Of a DNA stretch of 64,000 nucleotides, positions 45,640 through 57,516 are shown one piece after another. Below the pieces are notes generated by a model that was given only the letters and a program-made list of their open reading frames with translations, was not told the DNA's origin and made no database searches. Source of the stretch: Tropicimonas sediminicola (GTDB taxonomy: Bacteria > Pseudomonadota > Alphaproteobacteria > Rhodobacterales > Rhodobacteraceae); the NCBI RefSeq assembly GCF_900188335.1, contig NZ_FZOY01000002.1, positions 558,001 to 622,000 of the forward strand, written 5' to 3'. The translations under genes and the position numbers were made by a program. How positions within the stretch are numbered: position 1 is the stretch's first letter; each line of letters begins with the position of its first letter.

Positions 45640-46476
45640 TCAGAAGTCCTCGCCGGGTTCGATCCGGTAGTTCTGGCCCTTGTCGATCATCGCCACGAGG
45701 CGGACGATGCAGCCGTCGCCGCGATCCCAGTTCCAGGGGAAGAAGGCGAATGTGCAGCGCTTGCCGGTCACGGCATCCAGGTCGCCGCCGACGTTCTCGA
45801 TGCCCATGATGCCGTTCTTGAACAGGATGTTGTGAACGGGTTCCCAGTCGGGGAAGTCATCCTTCCAGTCGCGGCCGCCGGACCATTCCTTGTACTCGTC
45901 CGCGAGGTGCGGAAGCAGCGGGCCGTTGCGCTGCGGGCCGATCGCGGTGGCCAGCGGGTGGTCGTTGGCCTGGGTGTCGTGACCGACGACCTTGATCCCC
46001 TTCTCGACCATCCATTCGCCGGCGGAAGCCACGAAGCCCGGGCAATAGGCGAAGTAGTCGCCATCCTCGTACTGCTTGTGCCATCCCGTGTTGATGATCA
46101 GCACATCGCCCTTGCGAATGGCGTGCCCGCAGGCCTTTTCCAGGTCGTCGCCGGTGATCGGCTCCCACATCTTCTTGGGCAGCGAGACCACGATGCCGGT
46201 GCCGAAGAAATGCGGCAGCGGCACCTCGTCGATGAAGGGCGTGCCCTGAACCACGTGGGCGGGCGCGTCGATGTGAGTGGTGGCGTGCATCGTGGTGGTG
46301 ATGCGCTGGCTCAGCACCCCCGACTTGGCCATGTAGTGAATGCGTTCGATCTTGGTGTCTTCGAAATAGGGCCAGTTCGGGTTCTGGAAGCCGAACCGAT
46401 GGCTCAGGTTGTAGAACTCCAGCCCCATGGTGTTGTCGGTATTTCCCTGGAACTCGATGCCGCGAATTTTGACCAT
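45640..46476 (-). CDS. cyclase-family metal hydrolase (kynurenine formamidase-like)
   Basis: The 278-residue protein belongs to the family of metal-dependent hydrolases that includes bacterial kynurenine formamidase and isatin hydrolase. The metal motif HxTxHxDAPxH is present as H64...H68-x-D70-A-P...H74 in MHATTHIDAPAH. The later TGWHKQYEDGDYFAYCPGF and VVGHDTQANDHPLA fit the same fold. It lacks a signal peptide and would open a cyclic amide or lactone, or hydrolyse an amide, in the cytoplasm. It is the first gene of the leftward operon controlled by the divergent IclR gene. The ATG at 46476 has GAGGAG nine bases upstream. Confidence 0.88.
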   Translation of the reverse strand: MVKIRGIEFQGNTDNTMGLEFYNLSHRFGFQNPNWPYFEDTKIERIHYMAKSGVLSQRITTTMHATTHIDAPAHVVQGTPFIDEVPLPHFFGTGIVVSLPKKMWEPITGDDLEKACGHAIRKGDVLIINTGWHKQYEDGDYFAYCPGFVASAGEWMVEKGIKVVGHDTQANDHPLATAIGPQRNGPLLPHLADEYKEWSGGRDWKDDFPDWEPVHNILFKNGIMGIENVGGDLDAVTGKRCTFAFFPWNWDRGDGCIVRLVAMIDKGQNYRIEPGEDF

Positions 46477-46597
46477 TGGGCACAACTCCTCTGTTCGCCG
46501 GAAACCCGGCGCTGTCCGTTTTGAATTGTCAGGATGGCTCCTCCCACCTGTCCCGAATGATGATGCATTCGCACCGCATAACGGTCAACATGTAAAT

Positions 46598-46628
46598 CGC
46601 ATTGCGGATCGCAGAGACCGCATTGCGG
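46598..46628. promoter_or_regulatory. paired palindromic boxes, probable IclR operator
   Basis: CGCATTGCGG occurs twice, at 46598-46607 and 46619-46628, exactly 21 bases (two helical turns) apart. Each copy contains the palindrome CGCA-T-TGCG. They lie in the divergent gap between the cyclase and IclR genes. Paired sites on one face of the helix suit tetrameric IclR proteins. Binding is inferred. Confidence 0.6.
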
Positions 46629-46690
46629 TACAATTTTTCTGACGATATGGTTCCGGGAACAGATTGGGGAATCCACGAGAGACGCGGCAA

Positions 46691-47464
46691 ATGACTGACA
46701 GGGAAGACAAAAACGGACGATCCGGAATCCAGGTGATCTCGAGGGCGGCTGCGATTCTGCGTGTCCTGAAGAGTTCAAAGTCCGGAATGAGCCTTGGACA
46801 GATTGCCGAGAAGGTCGATCTGCCCCGCTCTACGGTACAGAGAATCACGGGCGCCCTCGCCGCGGAAAGGTTCCTGATCAGCGACCCGGAAGGCCGGGGA
46901 TTGCGGCTCGGTCCGGAACTCAGCTCCCTTGCCGGCGCCGCGCGCTACAACATCGTGGAGCACTGCCGGATTCTCCTGACGGAATTGACCCAACGCACGG
47001 GCGAGACCGCCGATCTCGCCGTCATGCGCGGGGCTGGCATGGTCTTTCTGGACCAGGTCCCCGGCACGCACCGGCTGACCACGGTGTCGAAGGTTGGAGA
47101 GGTCTTTCCGCTCACGAACAGCGCCAACGGGCGGGCATGCCTTGCCGAGCTTCCGGAGGATGTCGCCCGCAAGCTGATCCAGGCCGAATGGGATCGCAGG
47201 GGGATCGACACGGACCCGGACGAACTGATGGCCAAGCTGGCGCGCGTCCGGGAGACCGGACTTGCCTATGATCTCGACGAGCACACCCCGGGCATCTCGG
47301 GCATTGGCTTCGCTTTTCGCGACTGGGGCGGCGAGCTCCACGCGATCTCCGTCCCCGTGCCGTCAACCCGCCTCGCGGAGACCCGCAAACGGACCGAGGA
47401 GGCATTGCTCAAGACACGGCACGAGATCGAGAAGTCATTCTCGAGAGAGACACCGCAGGGCTGA
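46691..47464 (+). CDS. IclR-family transcriptional regulator
   Basis: The 257-residue protein has an N-terminal winged helix (VISRAAAILRVLKSSKSGMSLGQIAEKVDLPRSTVQRITGAL) and the IclR effector domain (ETADLAVMRGAGMVFLDQVPG, FPLTNSANGRACLAELPE, GLAYDLDEHTPGISGIGFAF). I use the ATG at 46691, with GAGAGACG before it; a TTG at 46664 is also in frame. It is divergent from the eleven-gene operon starting at 46476 and separated from it by 214 bases that hold paired palindromic boxes, so it very probably controls that operon. IclR proteins bind small organic acids or aromatics. Confidence 0.92.
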   Translation: MTDREDKNGRSGIQVISRAAAILRVLKSSKSGMSLGQIAEKVDLPRSTVQRITGALAAERFLISDPEGRGLRLGPELSSLAGAARYNIVEHCRILLTELTQRTGETADLAVMRGAGMVFLDQVPGTHRLTTVSKVGEVFPLTNSANGRACLAELPEDVARKLIQAEWDRRGIDTDPDELMAKLARVRETGLAYDLDEHTPGISGIGFAFRDWGGELHAISVPVPSTRLAETRKRTEEALLKTRHEIEKSFSRETPQG

Positions 47465-47600
47465 AGCCATTTCTGGCTGCCGACCGCCCCCCCCACCAAG
47501 CACCACTGGCCGCCCTGCCCTCCCGGACAGGGTCCCTGTCGAATGTGTCCCGGGCCGCCCGCTCCGTCGTCCGGGCACGCAGGCGAACGAGGGTCCGGGC

Positions 47601-48878
47601 TTACCACCAATTCTCGTACTGTATGCCGAAGGTGGTTCCGTCCGTCGCGTTTCCGAGCGCCGCCTGCTGGGTGATCACACCGGGGTCGCTCCACTTGGCA
47701 TAGGTCACGAAGGCCCGAAGCTGCGGCCGGGCGAAGAACCCGGTCTTTCCGAAGCTGTAGAAGGGCGCGAAGGTCACCTTGCCGAGGGTTGCGCTGTCAC
47801 CCTCCTCCGGGACCACGACGTCGTAGCCGAATTCGACCGCGACGCCGAAATCGTCGGTGATGTTGTATTGCGGGCGCGCACCCACCGACCACCAGGTTTC
47901 CGTATCATCGCCGATCCGGGTCCGTTGCCAGACGCCCGTCGCCTGGGTCTGGAACTCCTCGGTGGTGGCGAAGAGCGCCTGTGTCACGAAGCGCCAGCGG
48001 TCGTCGTCGGACGAGACACCGGGATTGCCGGACGAGTTGAAGTTGATCCCCGATCCGCGCCCGTACATGAGCGCGTTCTGCCATTCGCCCCAGGGCAGCT
48101 CGAGGTTCGCCGCGTGGAGCCGGATCGCGTAGCCCTCGTTGTCGGACGGCGCGTCCTGCCCGTCGGTGCCGGTATAGGACAGGCCGACCTCGCCCAGCCA
48201 TCCGCCGCCGAGCGCGATGTCGTGGAAGCGCAGATCGAGGGTCCCCGCCTGGTAGTCGATGTCGTCGTCATCGTAGTAGAACAGCGCCGACGAGAGGTGG
48301 AAGCTGCCGAGGTCGAGGTTTTCCAGACCGATCCCGTCGTTCGAGTAGTTCTCGTAGTAGAAATCGGTCATGTGCACATCGCGCCGCCGGTAATAGCGCC
48401 GCCCGGCCCAAAGGAACGCCTCCGCCGCCGCTCCGCTGCCGAGCCGCTCGATGCCGGCATAGGCCTGGGCGACGCCACCGTCCTCGTTCGGGTCATCGCC
48501 CCAGATCAGGAAGTTGGAATCGGCCCATCCGTTGAGCATGACCTCGGCGACAAAGTCCGAGGCGCCTCCCATCGGCGTGCGAATGCCCAGCGACGCCTCG
48601 CCGTAGAAGTCGCTTTCGTTGCCGAGGCGATACTTGCTCTCGGCGCCATCGAGCTGGAAGGCCAGCATCGGGTCGTCGTCGGTCGAGCCGACGCCGATCC
48701 GGACATAGCCATGCGAGAACAGCCCGAGAGGGTTCGGCTCCGGCGCCGCCGGCCCGGCCGTATCCCCGGACTGAAGATCCGTTCCCGGCGATACCTCCTG
48801 CGCGACCAGCTGGCCGGTGGCGGCACAAAGCGCAACGCCAGAAATGCAGGCGAAGGCCAAGGATTTCACGTCTGTCAT
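47601..48878 (-). CDS. LamB-type (maltoporin family) outer-membrane porin
   Basis: The 425-residue protein has a signal peptide (LAFACISGVALCAATGQLVA) and then GLFSHGYVRIGVGS and GAESKYRLGNESDFYGEASL, which match the N-terminal strand and the SKYRLGNE turn of LamB maltoporins. Regular aromatic beta strands follow and the C-terminus ends in QYENWW, a membrane-barrel end signal. LamB proteins pass oligosaccharides through the outer membrane. It sits beside the aromatic-acid genes, not the glycogen genes. I use the ATG at 48878 with a GGGAGGA site. An eight-base inverted repeat lies directly upstream. Confidence 0.8.
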   Translation of the reverse strand: MTDVKSLAFACISGVALCAATGQLVAQEVSPGTDLQSGDTAGPAAPEPNPLGLFSHGYVRIGVGSTDDDPMLAFQLDGAESKYRLGNESDFYGEASLGIRTPMGGASDFVAEVMLNGWADSNFLIWGDDPNEDGGVAQAYAGIERLGSGAAAEAFLWAGRRYYRRRDVHMTDFYYENYSNDGIGLENLDLGSFHLSSALFYYDDDDIDYQAGTLDLRFHDIALGGGWLGEVGLSYTGTDGQDAPSDNEGYAIRLHAANLELPWGEWQNALMYGRGSGINFNSSGNPGVSSDDDRWRFVTQALFATTEEFQTQATGVWQRTRIGDDTETWWSVGARPQYNITDDFGVAVEFGYDVVVPEEGDSATLGKVTFAPFYSFGKTGFFARPQLRAFVTYAKWSDPGVITQQAALGNATDGTTFGIQYENWW

Positions 48879-48897
48879 GTCCTGATCCTCCCAGATG

Positions 48898-48921
48898 GCA
48901 GATGCCCGAAATCGCATCTGC
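48898..48921 (-). promoter_or_regulatory. inverted repeat in the leader of the porin gene
   Basis: GCAGATGC (48898-48905) and GCATCTGC (48914-48921) form a perfect eight-base inverted repeat with an eight-base spacer, 20 bases before the start codon and just upstream of the ribosome site. It may be an operator or a leader hairpin. The rest of the 240-base gap up to pcaB shows no other clear signal. Confidence 0.45.
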
Positions 48922-49118
48922 GCCTCCTTGCCGTCACCTTATCACATCCGGGCGTCGCCGAATGCCGGCGGCCGGTGACCGAGGCGGGAAAAATCGTCGC
49001 GGGGATCCGGCAGATCCGATCTGCACCCCGGCCTGCGTACACGGCAACCGAACGCCCTTGGCCTGACAGTCCTTCGCACAAGGCGCCTCGCCCGCGAACC
49101 CACTCGACCTGCCCAGGG

Positions 49119-50177
49119 TCACCCGCCGAGCCGAACGATCTTTCCCTGGAGCTCCGTCGCCAGCAGAAGCGCCTTGCCGGTCGTGACCGTCATCGGCGGA
49201 AGGGTCATCCATTCCAGCGTCCAGGCCGCGCCGGAGCGCTCCTGCTCGTGGATCATCGCGTGGTGCATGTTCGGCAGCATGGTCGCGTTGAACCGGGCAT
49301 GCGTGACCAAAAGCTCGGCAAGCACGGGGTTCTGCTTGTGCGGCATGGCGGAACTGGTACCGCCGCCGAGCATCTCCAGTTCGCCGTCCTGTTGTTGCGC
49401 CATCAGGCAGATGTCCTGACCGAACTTTCCAAGGGTTGCCGAGATCATCGACAGCAGCCCCGCGTATTCCGCGAACACGCCGCGCTCCGTGTGCCAACCA
49501 CGCCCCGGCTCCCCGAGCCCCAGTTCGCAGCCCAGCACCCGGGCGACCGCCTCGCCGTCCGGCCCGAGCGCCGACCGGTTTCCGACCGCACCGCCGAATT
49601 GCAGAACCTCCAGCCGCGGCCGAAAGGCTGTCAGGGAGCGCAGATGGTCCCTGAGCGGCGCCGTCCAGGCCCGGATCCGGTCCGACACCAGGATCGGCAC
49701 GGCGGCCTGCATGCGCGTGCGCCCCATCATGGAACCCGCCCCCCATTTCGCGTCGAGCGCGGCGAAGCCGTCGATCACCGACCCTATGCGGGCCTCCAGC
49801 AAGGCATTGATGTCCCGCAGGATCAGCACGAAGGCGGTGTCGATCAGGTCCTGTGAGGTCGCCCCCCGGTGGATCGCCGGCAGGCTTTCTTCCCGGCAAT
49901 GGGCCTTGAGCTGTCGAAGCAGCTCCGGCACCGGCACACCGTCGACCAGCGTCGCTGCGGCGATCTTCGCGACATCCGGCGCGAAACTGGCGATGTCTTC
50001 CGCCGCCGCGCCCGCCTGCTCCGCTGTCGCCACACCGCTCTCTGCCAGTGCTCTCGCCAGTGCGCCTTCGAAGGTCAGAAAGGCAGAAAGGAAGCGCTCC
50101 GAAGACCAACGGCTCTCGACCTCCGGGTCGGCAAACAATGCCCCGAACAGGTGGTCTTGCCGGCTCAGTGGGTTCAT
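49119..50177 (-). CDS. pcaB: 3-carboxy-cis,cis-muconate cycloisomerase
   Basis: The 352-residue protein belongs to the fumarase/aspartase superfamily: the signature GGTSSAMPHKQNP carries the active-site loop, IHRGATSQDLIDTAFVL is the conserved substrate segment and WGAGSMMGRTRMQAAVP is typical of PcaB. It converts carboxymuconate to carboxymuconolactone in the protocatechuate branch. At 352 residues it is shorter than many PcaB proteins (about 400-450), which have a longer C-terminus. It is the last gene of the pobA-pca operon, 88 bases after the BKACE gene. Confidence 0.93.
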   Translation of the reverse strand: MNPLSRQDHLFGALFADPEVESRWSSERFLSAFLTFEGALARALAESGVATAEQAGAAAEDIASFAPDVAKIAAATLVDGVPVPELLRQLKAHCREESLPAIHRGATSQDLIDTAFVLILRDINALLEARIGSVIDGFAALDAKWGAGSMMGRTRMQAAVPILVSDRIRAWTAPLRDHLRSLTAFRPRLEVLQFGGAVGNRSALGPDGEAVARVLGCELGLGEPGRGWHTERGVFAEYAGLLSMISATLGKFGQDICLMAQQQDGELEMLGGGTSSAMPHKQNPVLAELLVTHARFNATMLPNMHHAMIHEQERSGAAWTLEWMTLPPMTVTTGKALLLATELQGKIVRLGG

Positions 50178-50265
50178 GCGTCTTAGCCTTGTGGGGAGGT
50201 CAGAAAGTCTCGGTCAGGTCCAGGCCATTGGAACCCCGACCTAGCCCGGGGGTCAATCGCCTCCG

Positions 50266-51096
50266 TCATGCCGGACGCAGCCCGAGGATCTCGCGTGCCT
50301 GCGCGGGCGTGGCGACCGGGCGCTCGTATTTCTCGCAAAGTTCGGCGGCGCGGCGGATCAGGGCGGCGTTGGACGGCGCAAGCGTAGTCCGGTCAAGCCG
50401 CACGTTGTCCTCCAGCCCCGCCCGCGTGTGCCCACCCGCGGCGATGGCCCATTCATTCACGGTGAGCTGCGCCGCGCCGATCCCTGCCGCGCACCATTCC
50501 GCGTCGGGCGCGCGGGACTGCATCGTCCGGACGTAGAAGTCGAAGACCTCGCGATCGACGGGCATCGCGTTCTTCACCCCCATCACGAACTGGACATAAA
50601 GCTTGCCGAACAGCTCCCCCGCCGCGTGCATCCGGATCGCCTGCAGGATGTGGCTAAGGTCGAATGCCTCCACCTCCGGCGTGATCTCGAAGGCTCGCAT
50701 CTCGGCCGCCAGCCAGGCCACGAGGTCGGGCGGGTTCTCGTAGACGCGGGTCGGGAAGTTGTTCGAGCCGACGGAGAGCGAGGCCATGTCCGGCCGCAGC
50801 GACAGCATCCCCCCGCGCGCCTTGCCTGCCCCGGACCGCCCGCCGGTGGAGAACTGCACGATCACCCCCGGGCAATGCGCCTCGAGCCCCTCCTTGAGCC
50901 GCGCGAACTTGTCCGGATCGCTCGACGGGGTCTCGTCGTCGTTGCGCACATGGGCATGGATGATCGAGGCCCCGGCTTCGAACGCCTCCTGGCTGCTTTC
51001 GATCTGCTCGCTGATCGTGATCGGCACCGCCGGGTTGTCGGCTCTCGTCGGAACCGATCCGGTGATGGCGCAACACAGGATACAGGGTTTGGTCAT
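50266..51096 (-). CDS. BKACE-family enzyme within the pca operon, possible beta-ketoadipate cleavage
   Basis: The 276-residue protein belongs to the DUF849/BKACE family: CAITGSVPTRADNPAVPIT at the start, the metal pair H47-x-H49 with R51 in IIHAHVRNDDE, VQFSTGGRSG, and GGHTRAGLEDNVRLD near the end. BKACE enzymes react a beta-keto acid with acetyl-CoA to give acetoacetate and a CoA ester. Inside a pca operon that lacks pcaIJ and pcaF, the natural substrate would be beta-ketoadipate, giving acetoacetate and succinyl-CoA. It differs in many positions from the BKACE at 36894-37823. The family call is firm, the substrate is inferred. Confidence 0.88.
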   Translation of the reverse strand: MTKPCILCCAITGSVPTRADNPAVPITISEQIESSQEAFEAGASIIHAHVRNDDETPSSDPDKFARLKEGLEAHCPGVIVQFSTGGRSGAGKARGGMLSLRPDMASLSVGSNNFPTRVYENPPDLVAWLAAEMRAFEITPEVEAFDLSHILQAIRMHAAGELFGKLYVQFVMGVKNAMPVDREVFDFYVRTMQSRAPDAEWCAAGIGAAQLTVNEWAIAAGGHTRAGLEDNVRLDRTTLAPSNAALIRRAAELCEKYERPVATPAQAREILGLRPA

Positions 51097-51158
51097 GGGG
51101 GCCTCCGGTTACGGGTCCGTCCTGTGCGGCCCCGATCTCATCATATGTTCAAGAATAT

Positions 51159-51178
51159 CCGGGGGGAGCGTTCCCCGG
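51159..51178 (-). terminator. hairpin and GGATATT element after pcaG
   Basis: CCGGGG (51159-51164) pairs with CCCCGG (51173-51178). On the minus strand the structure continues into CCCCCCGGATATTCTTG, close to the element found after pgm (CCCCCCGAGGATATTTCC). It lies 18 bases past the pcaG stop and may protect the pcaG message or partly end it before the BKACE gene. Confidence 0.5.
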
Positions 51179-51195
51179 AGCGCGCCGGTTCTGGC

Positions 51196-51816
51196 TCAGA
51201 TGTCGAAGAAAACCGTCTCGTCCTGCCCCTGCAGCTTGATGTCGAAACGGTAGACGATCTGCCCGTCCCTTTCGCCGCGCTTTGCGATCAGCGTGGCGCG
51301 GCGGCGCTCCCATTCGATCAGGTTGATCACCGGATCGGCGGCGTTGGCCTCGGCCTCGTCGTCGAAATAGATCCGGGTGTTCAGCCCGACGTTGATACCG
51401 CGGGCGACGATCCACAGGTTGATATGCGGCGCCATCAGCTTGCCCGACCGCCCCATAACGCGGCCCGGCTTGACGGTGTCGAAACCCCATTCTCCGGTCT
51501 CGAAATCGGTGATCACACGGCCCCAGCCGCGGAACCCCTCCTCGACCTCGCCCGGATGCTCGGGATGGGCATAGATGCCGTCCGCATTGGCCTGCCAGGC
51601 CTCCAGCAACACGTCCTTGATCGGCGAGCCGATGCCGTCGATGACGATGCCCTCCACGCGAATGCGTTCGCCCTTCGCGTTCGGCCCGGCAATGTCCCAG
51701 CCCAGTTCCTTGTCGTAGATCTCGAAGCCGGCCGCGCCGGGCGCCAGCCCGATATGGACGTAGGGCCCAGCGGTCTGGGAGGGCGTCTCCTTGAGGTAGT
51801 CGAGCTTCTGCACCAT
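51196..51816 (-). CDS. pcaG: protocatechuate 3,4-dioxygenase alpha subunit
   Basis: The 206-residue protein is the non-catalytic-iron subunit of intradiol protocatechuate dioxygenase. It begins with LKETPSQTAGPYVHIGLAP, has VLLEAWQANADGIYAHPE and GWGRVITDFETGEWGFDTVKPG, and ends in VYRFDIKLQGQDETVFFDI, all as in PcaG. With PcaH it opens the ring of protocatechuate to carboxymuconate. The ATG at 51816 lies two bases after the pcaH stop, so translation is probably coupled. Confidence 0.96.
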   Translation of the reverse strand: MVQKLDYLKETPSQTAGPYVHIGLAPGAAGFEIYDKELGWDIAGPNAKGERIRVEGIVIDGIGSPIKDVLLEAWQANADGIYAHPEHPGEVEEGFRGWGRVITDFETGEWGFDTVKPGRVMGRSGKLMAPHINLWIVARGINVGLNTRIYFDDEAEANAADPVINLIEWERRRATLIAKRGERDGQIVYRFDIKLQGQDETVFFDI

Positions 51817-51818
51817 CG

Positions 51819-52547
51819 TCAGTTCCCCTCCAGCCGGTTCTCGAAAACGGTCGACCGGCGCCCGCGCAGGACGATGTCGAACTTGTAGGCGATCGTGTCG
51901 AGCGGGATCGTGGCGTTCATGTCGAGCGCCGCGACAAGCTGATCCCGCGCCGTCTGGTCGGGGATGGTGTTCACGATCGGGCATCGGGCGATCAGCGGGT
52001 CGCCCTCGAAATAGCACTGGGTGATCAGCCGCTGGCTGAACGATGTGCCGAAGATCGACAGGTGAATATGCGCCGGCCGCCAGCTGTTGACCCAGTTGCG
52101 CCAGGGATAGGCGCCGGGCTTCACGGTGCGAAAGACATAATAGCCCTCGTCATCCGTCAGCACGCGGCCGCAGCCGCCGAAATTCGGGTCGATCGGCGCA
52201 AGGTAGGTGTCCTTCTTGTGCCGGTAGCGTCCGCCGGCATTGGCCTGCCAGGCCTCGACCAGCGTGTTCCGCACCGGGCGCCCGTTCTCGTCCAGCACCT
52301 GGCCGTGCAGGATGATCCGCTCGCCGATGGCGCTCTCGCCGGGCTGGGCGTAGTTGTGGATCATGTCGTTGTCGAGCGGGTCGATGTCGTTGTGGCCGAA
52401 AGTCGGCCCGGTGATCTCGCTCGCCGATTGCTCGAGGCTCAGAAGCGAGTATTCCGGCGACCGGGTGACCGAGGTCTTGTAATCCGGCGTCGCCGCCGGC
52501 GGATGCCATTCCCGGTCGCGCTGGTAGAACTCCCCAGGCTGTTTCAT
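51819..52547 (-). CDS. pcaH: protocatechuate 3,4-dioxygenase beta subunit
   Basis: The 242-residue catalytic subunit holds the iron. The ligands are all present and align with the Pseudomonas enzyme after subtracting 300 from its numbering: Y108 (in GGRYRHK), Y147 (in GAYPWRNW), H160 and H162 (in [11 protein letters not shown]). [20 protein letters not shown] and [14 protein letters not shown] are further family parts. The ATG at 52547 follows GAGGAG. Position between pcaC and pcaG is the usual pca order. Confidence 0.97.
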   Translation of the reverse strand: MKQPGEFYQRDREWHPPAATPDYKTSVTRSPEYSLLSLEQSASEITGPTFGHNDIDPLDNDMIHNYAQPGESAIGERIILHGQVLDENGRPVRNTLVEAWQANAGGRYRHKKDTYLAPIDPNFGGCGRVLTDDEGYYVFRTVKPGAYPWRNWVNSWRPAHIHLSIFGTSFSQRLITQCYFEGDPLIARCPIVNTIPDQTARDQLVAALDMNATIPLDTIAYKFDIVLRGRRSTVFENRLEGN

Positions 52548-52581
52548 CGTCCGTCTCCTCCCCCGGCCGGGTGCGCCCGGC

Positions 52582-52959
52582 TCACTCCTTTTCCATCTCT
52601 TCGTAGGTCTGCTTGGCAAGCCTGATCGCGTGATTGGCCCGCGGCACCCCGCAATAGATCGCCACGTGCTGGAACACCTCAAGCACGTCCTGCTTGCTGG
52701 CCCCCGTGCGCGCGGTGGCGCGGATGTGCATCGGGATCTCGTCGAAATTCCCGGCCGCGGCCAGCAGGGCCAGCGTCAGCATCGAGCGCTCGCGCAGGCT
52801 GATGCTCTCGCCCGCCCAGACCGTGCCCCAGGCGCTCTCGGTGATCAGTTGCTGGAACGGCGCGTCGAACTCCGACTTGCTGGCTTCCGCCCGGTCGACA
52901 TGGGCATCGCCCAGCACCTTGCGACGGACGGACATGCCGGCCTCGTAGCGTTCAGACAT
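52582..52959 (-). CDS. pcaC: 4-carboxymuconolactone decarboxylase
   Basis: The 125-residue protein is the single-domain Pca[17 protein letters not shown] at the start, [15 protein letters not shown], and [22 protein letters not shown] with the active-site His, then [21 protein letters not shown]. It decarboxylates carboxymuconolactone to beta-ketoadipate enol-lactone. Its start overlaps the end of pcaD by eight bases (52952-52959). Confidence 0.96.
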   Translation of the reverse strand: MSERYEAGMSVRRKVLGDAHVDRAEASKSEFDAPFQQLITESAWGTVWAGESISLRERSMLTLALLAAAGNFDEIPMHIRATARTGASKQDVLEVFQHVAIYCGVPRANHAIRLAKQTYEEMEKE

Positions 52960-53739
52960 GTCCGATCTCCTTCAGGAACTGGGTAAGCAGGGTGGCATAG
53001 GCTTCCGGCGCCTCGACGCAGGGCAGATGCCCCGTGGCCGGGATCGTCTCCATTCGGCCCCCCTTGATGCTGCCGACGGTCGCTGCGGTCCGCTCCGCCG
53101 GACAGGCGCCGTCTTCCGCCCCTGCGATGCCGAGAACGGGCAATGCCAGCGCCGCCGTGCTTTCGGTCAGGTCGGCGGCGGCGATGGCCGCGCAGCAGCC
53201 GAGGTAGCCCTCCTGCGGCGTCCGGATCATCATGTTCTTCCACAAGGCAACCGAAGGGTCATGCCGGAAGCTCTTGCCGAACCAGCGATCCATGACGGCC
53301 TCGGCGACGGCGTCGAGCCCGCCCGTGCGGATCGCTTCCATGCGCGCCTCCCACATGGCGGCGTCGCCCATCGTCGCCGCGGTGTTGGAAAGCACGGCGG
53401 CGCGGATGAGGTCGGGGCGCCTTGCGGCGAGGCTCTGGGCGATCAATCCCCCGACCGAAAGGCCGACGAACACGCAGTCCCGAATGGCAAGTGCGTCCAG
53501 CAGCGCCTCGGCATCGGTGACAAGGTCCTCGAGGCGGTATGGTCCCGCGGGACAGTCCGACAGACCGTGGCCGCGCTTGTCGTAGCGGACCATACGGAGG
53601 CCCGCCGGCAGGTGCGGCAGGATCGCGTCCCAGAGCCGCAGGTCCGTGCCCAACGAGTTGGAAAAGACCACCGGCGCCCCGTTCGGATCGCCGTCCTCGC
53701 GCACATGCAGCGCAACGCCATTTGCCTCGACCATCCGCA

Positions 53740-53740
<1 letters not shown>
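52952..53740 (-). CDS. pcaD: 3-oxoadipate enol-lactonase
   Basis: The 262-residue alpha/beta hydrolase opens the enol-lactone to beta-ketoadipate. It begins VEANGVALHVREDGDPNGAP, has MVRYDKRGHGLSDCPAGPY, the nucleophile S95 in GLSVGG and a C-terminal GHLPCVEAP with the catalytic His. The ATG at 53740 overlaps the pobA stop by one base (TGATG), which supports this start over the next ATG (53734). The usual separate PcaD length is about 260. Confidence 0.96.
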
Positions 53741-57515
<3,775 letters not shown>

Positions 57516-57516
57516 C

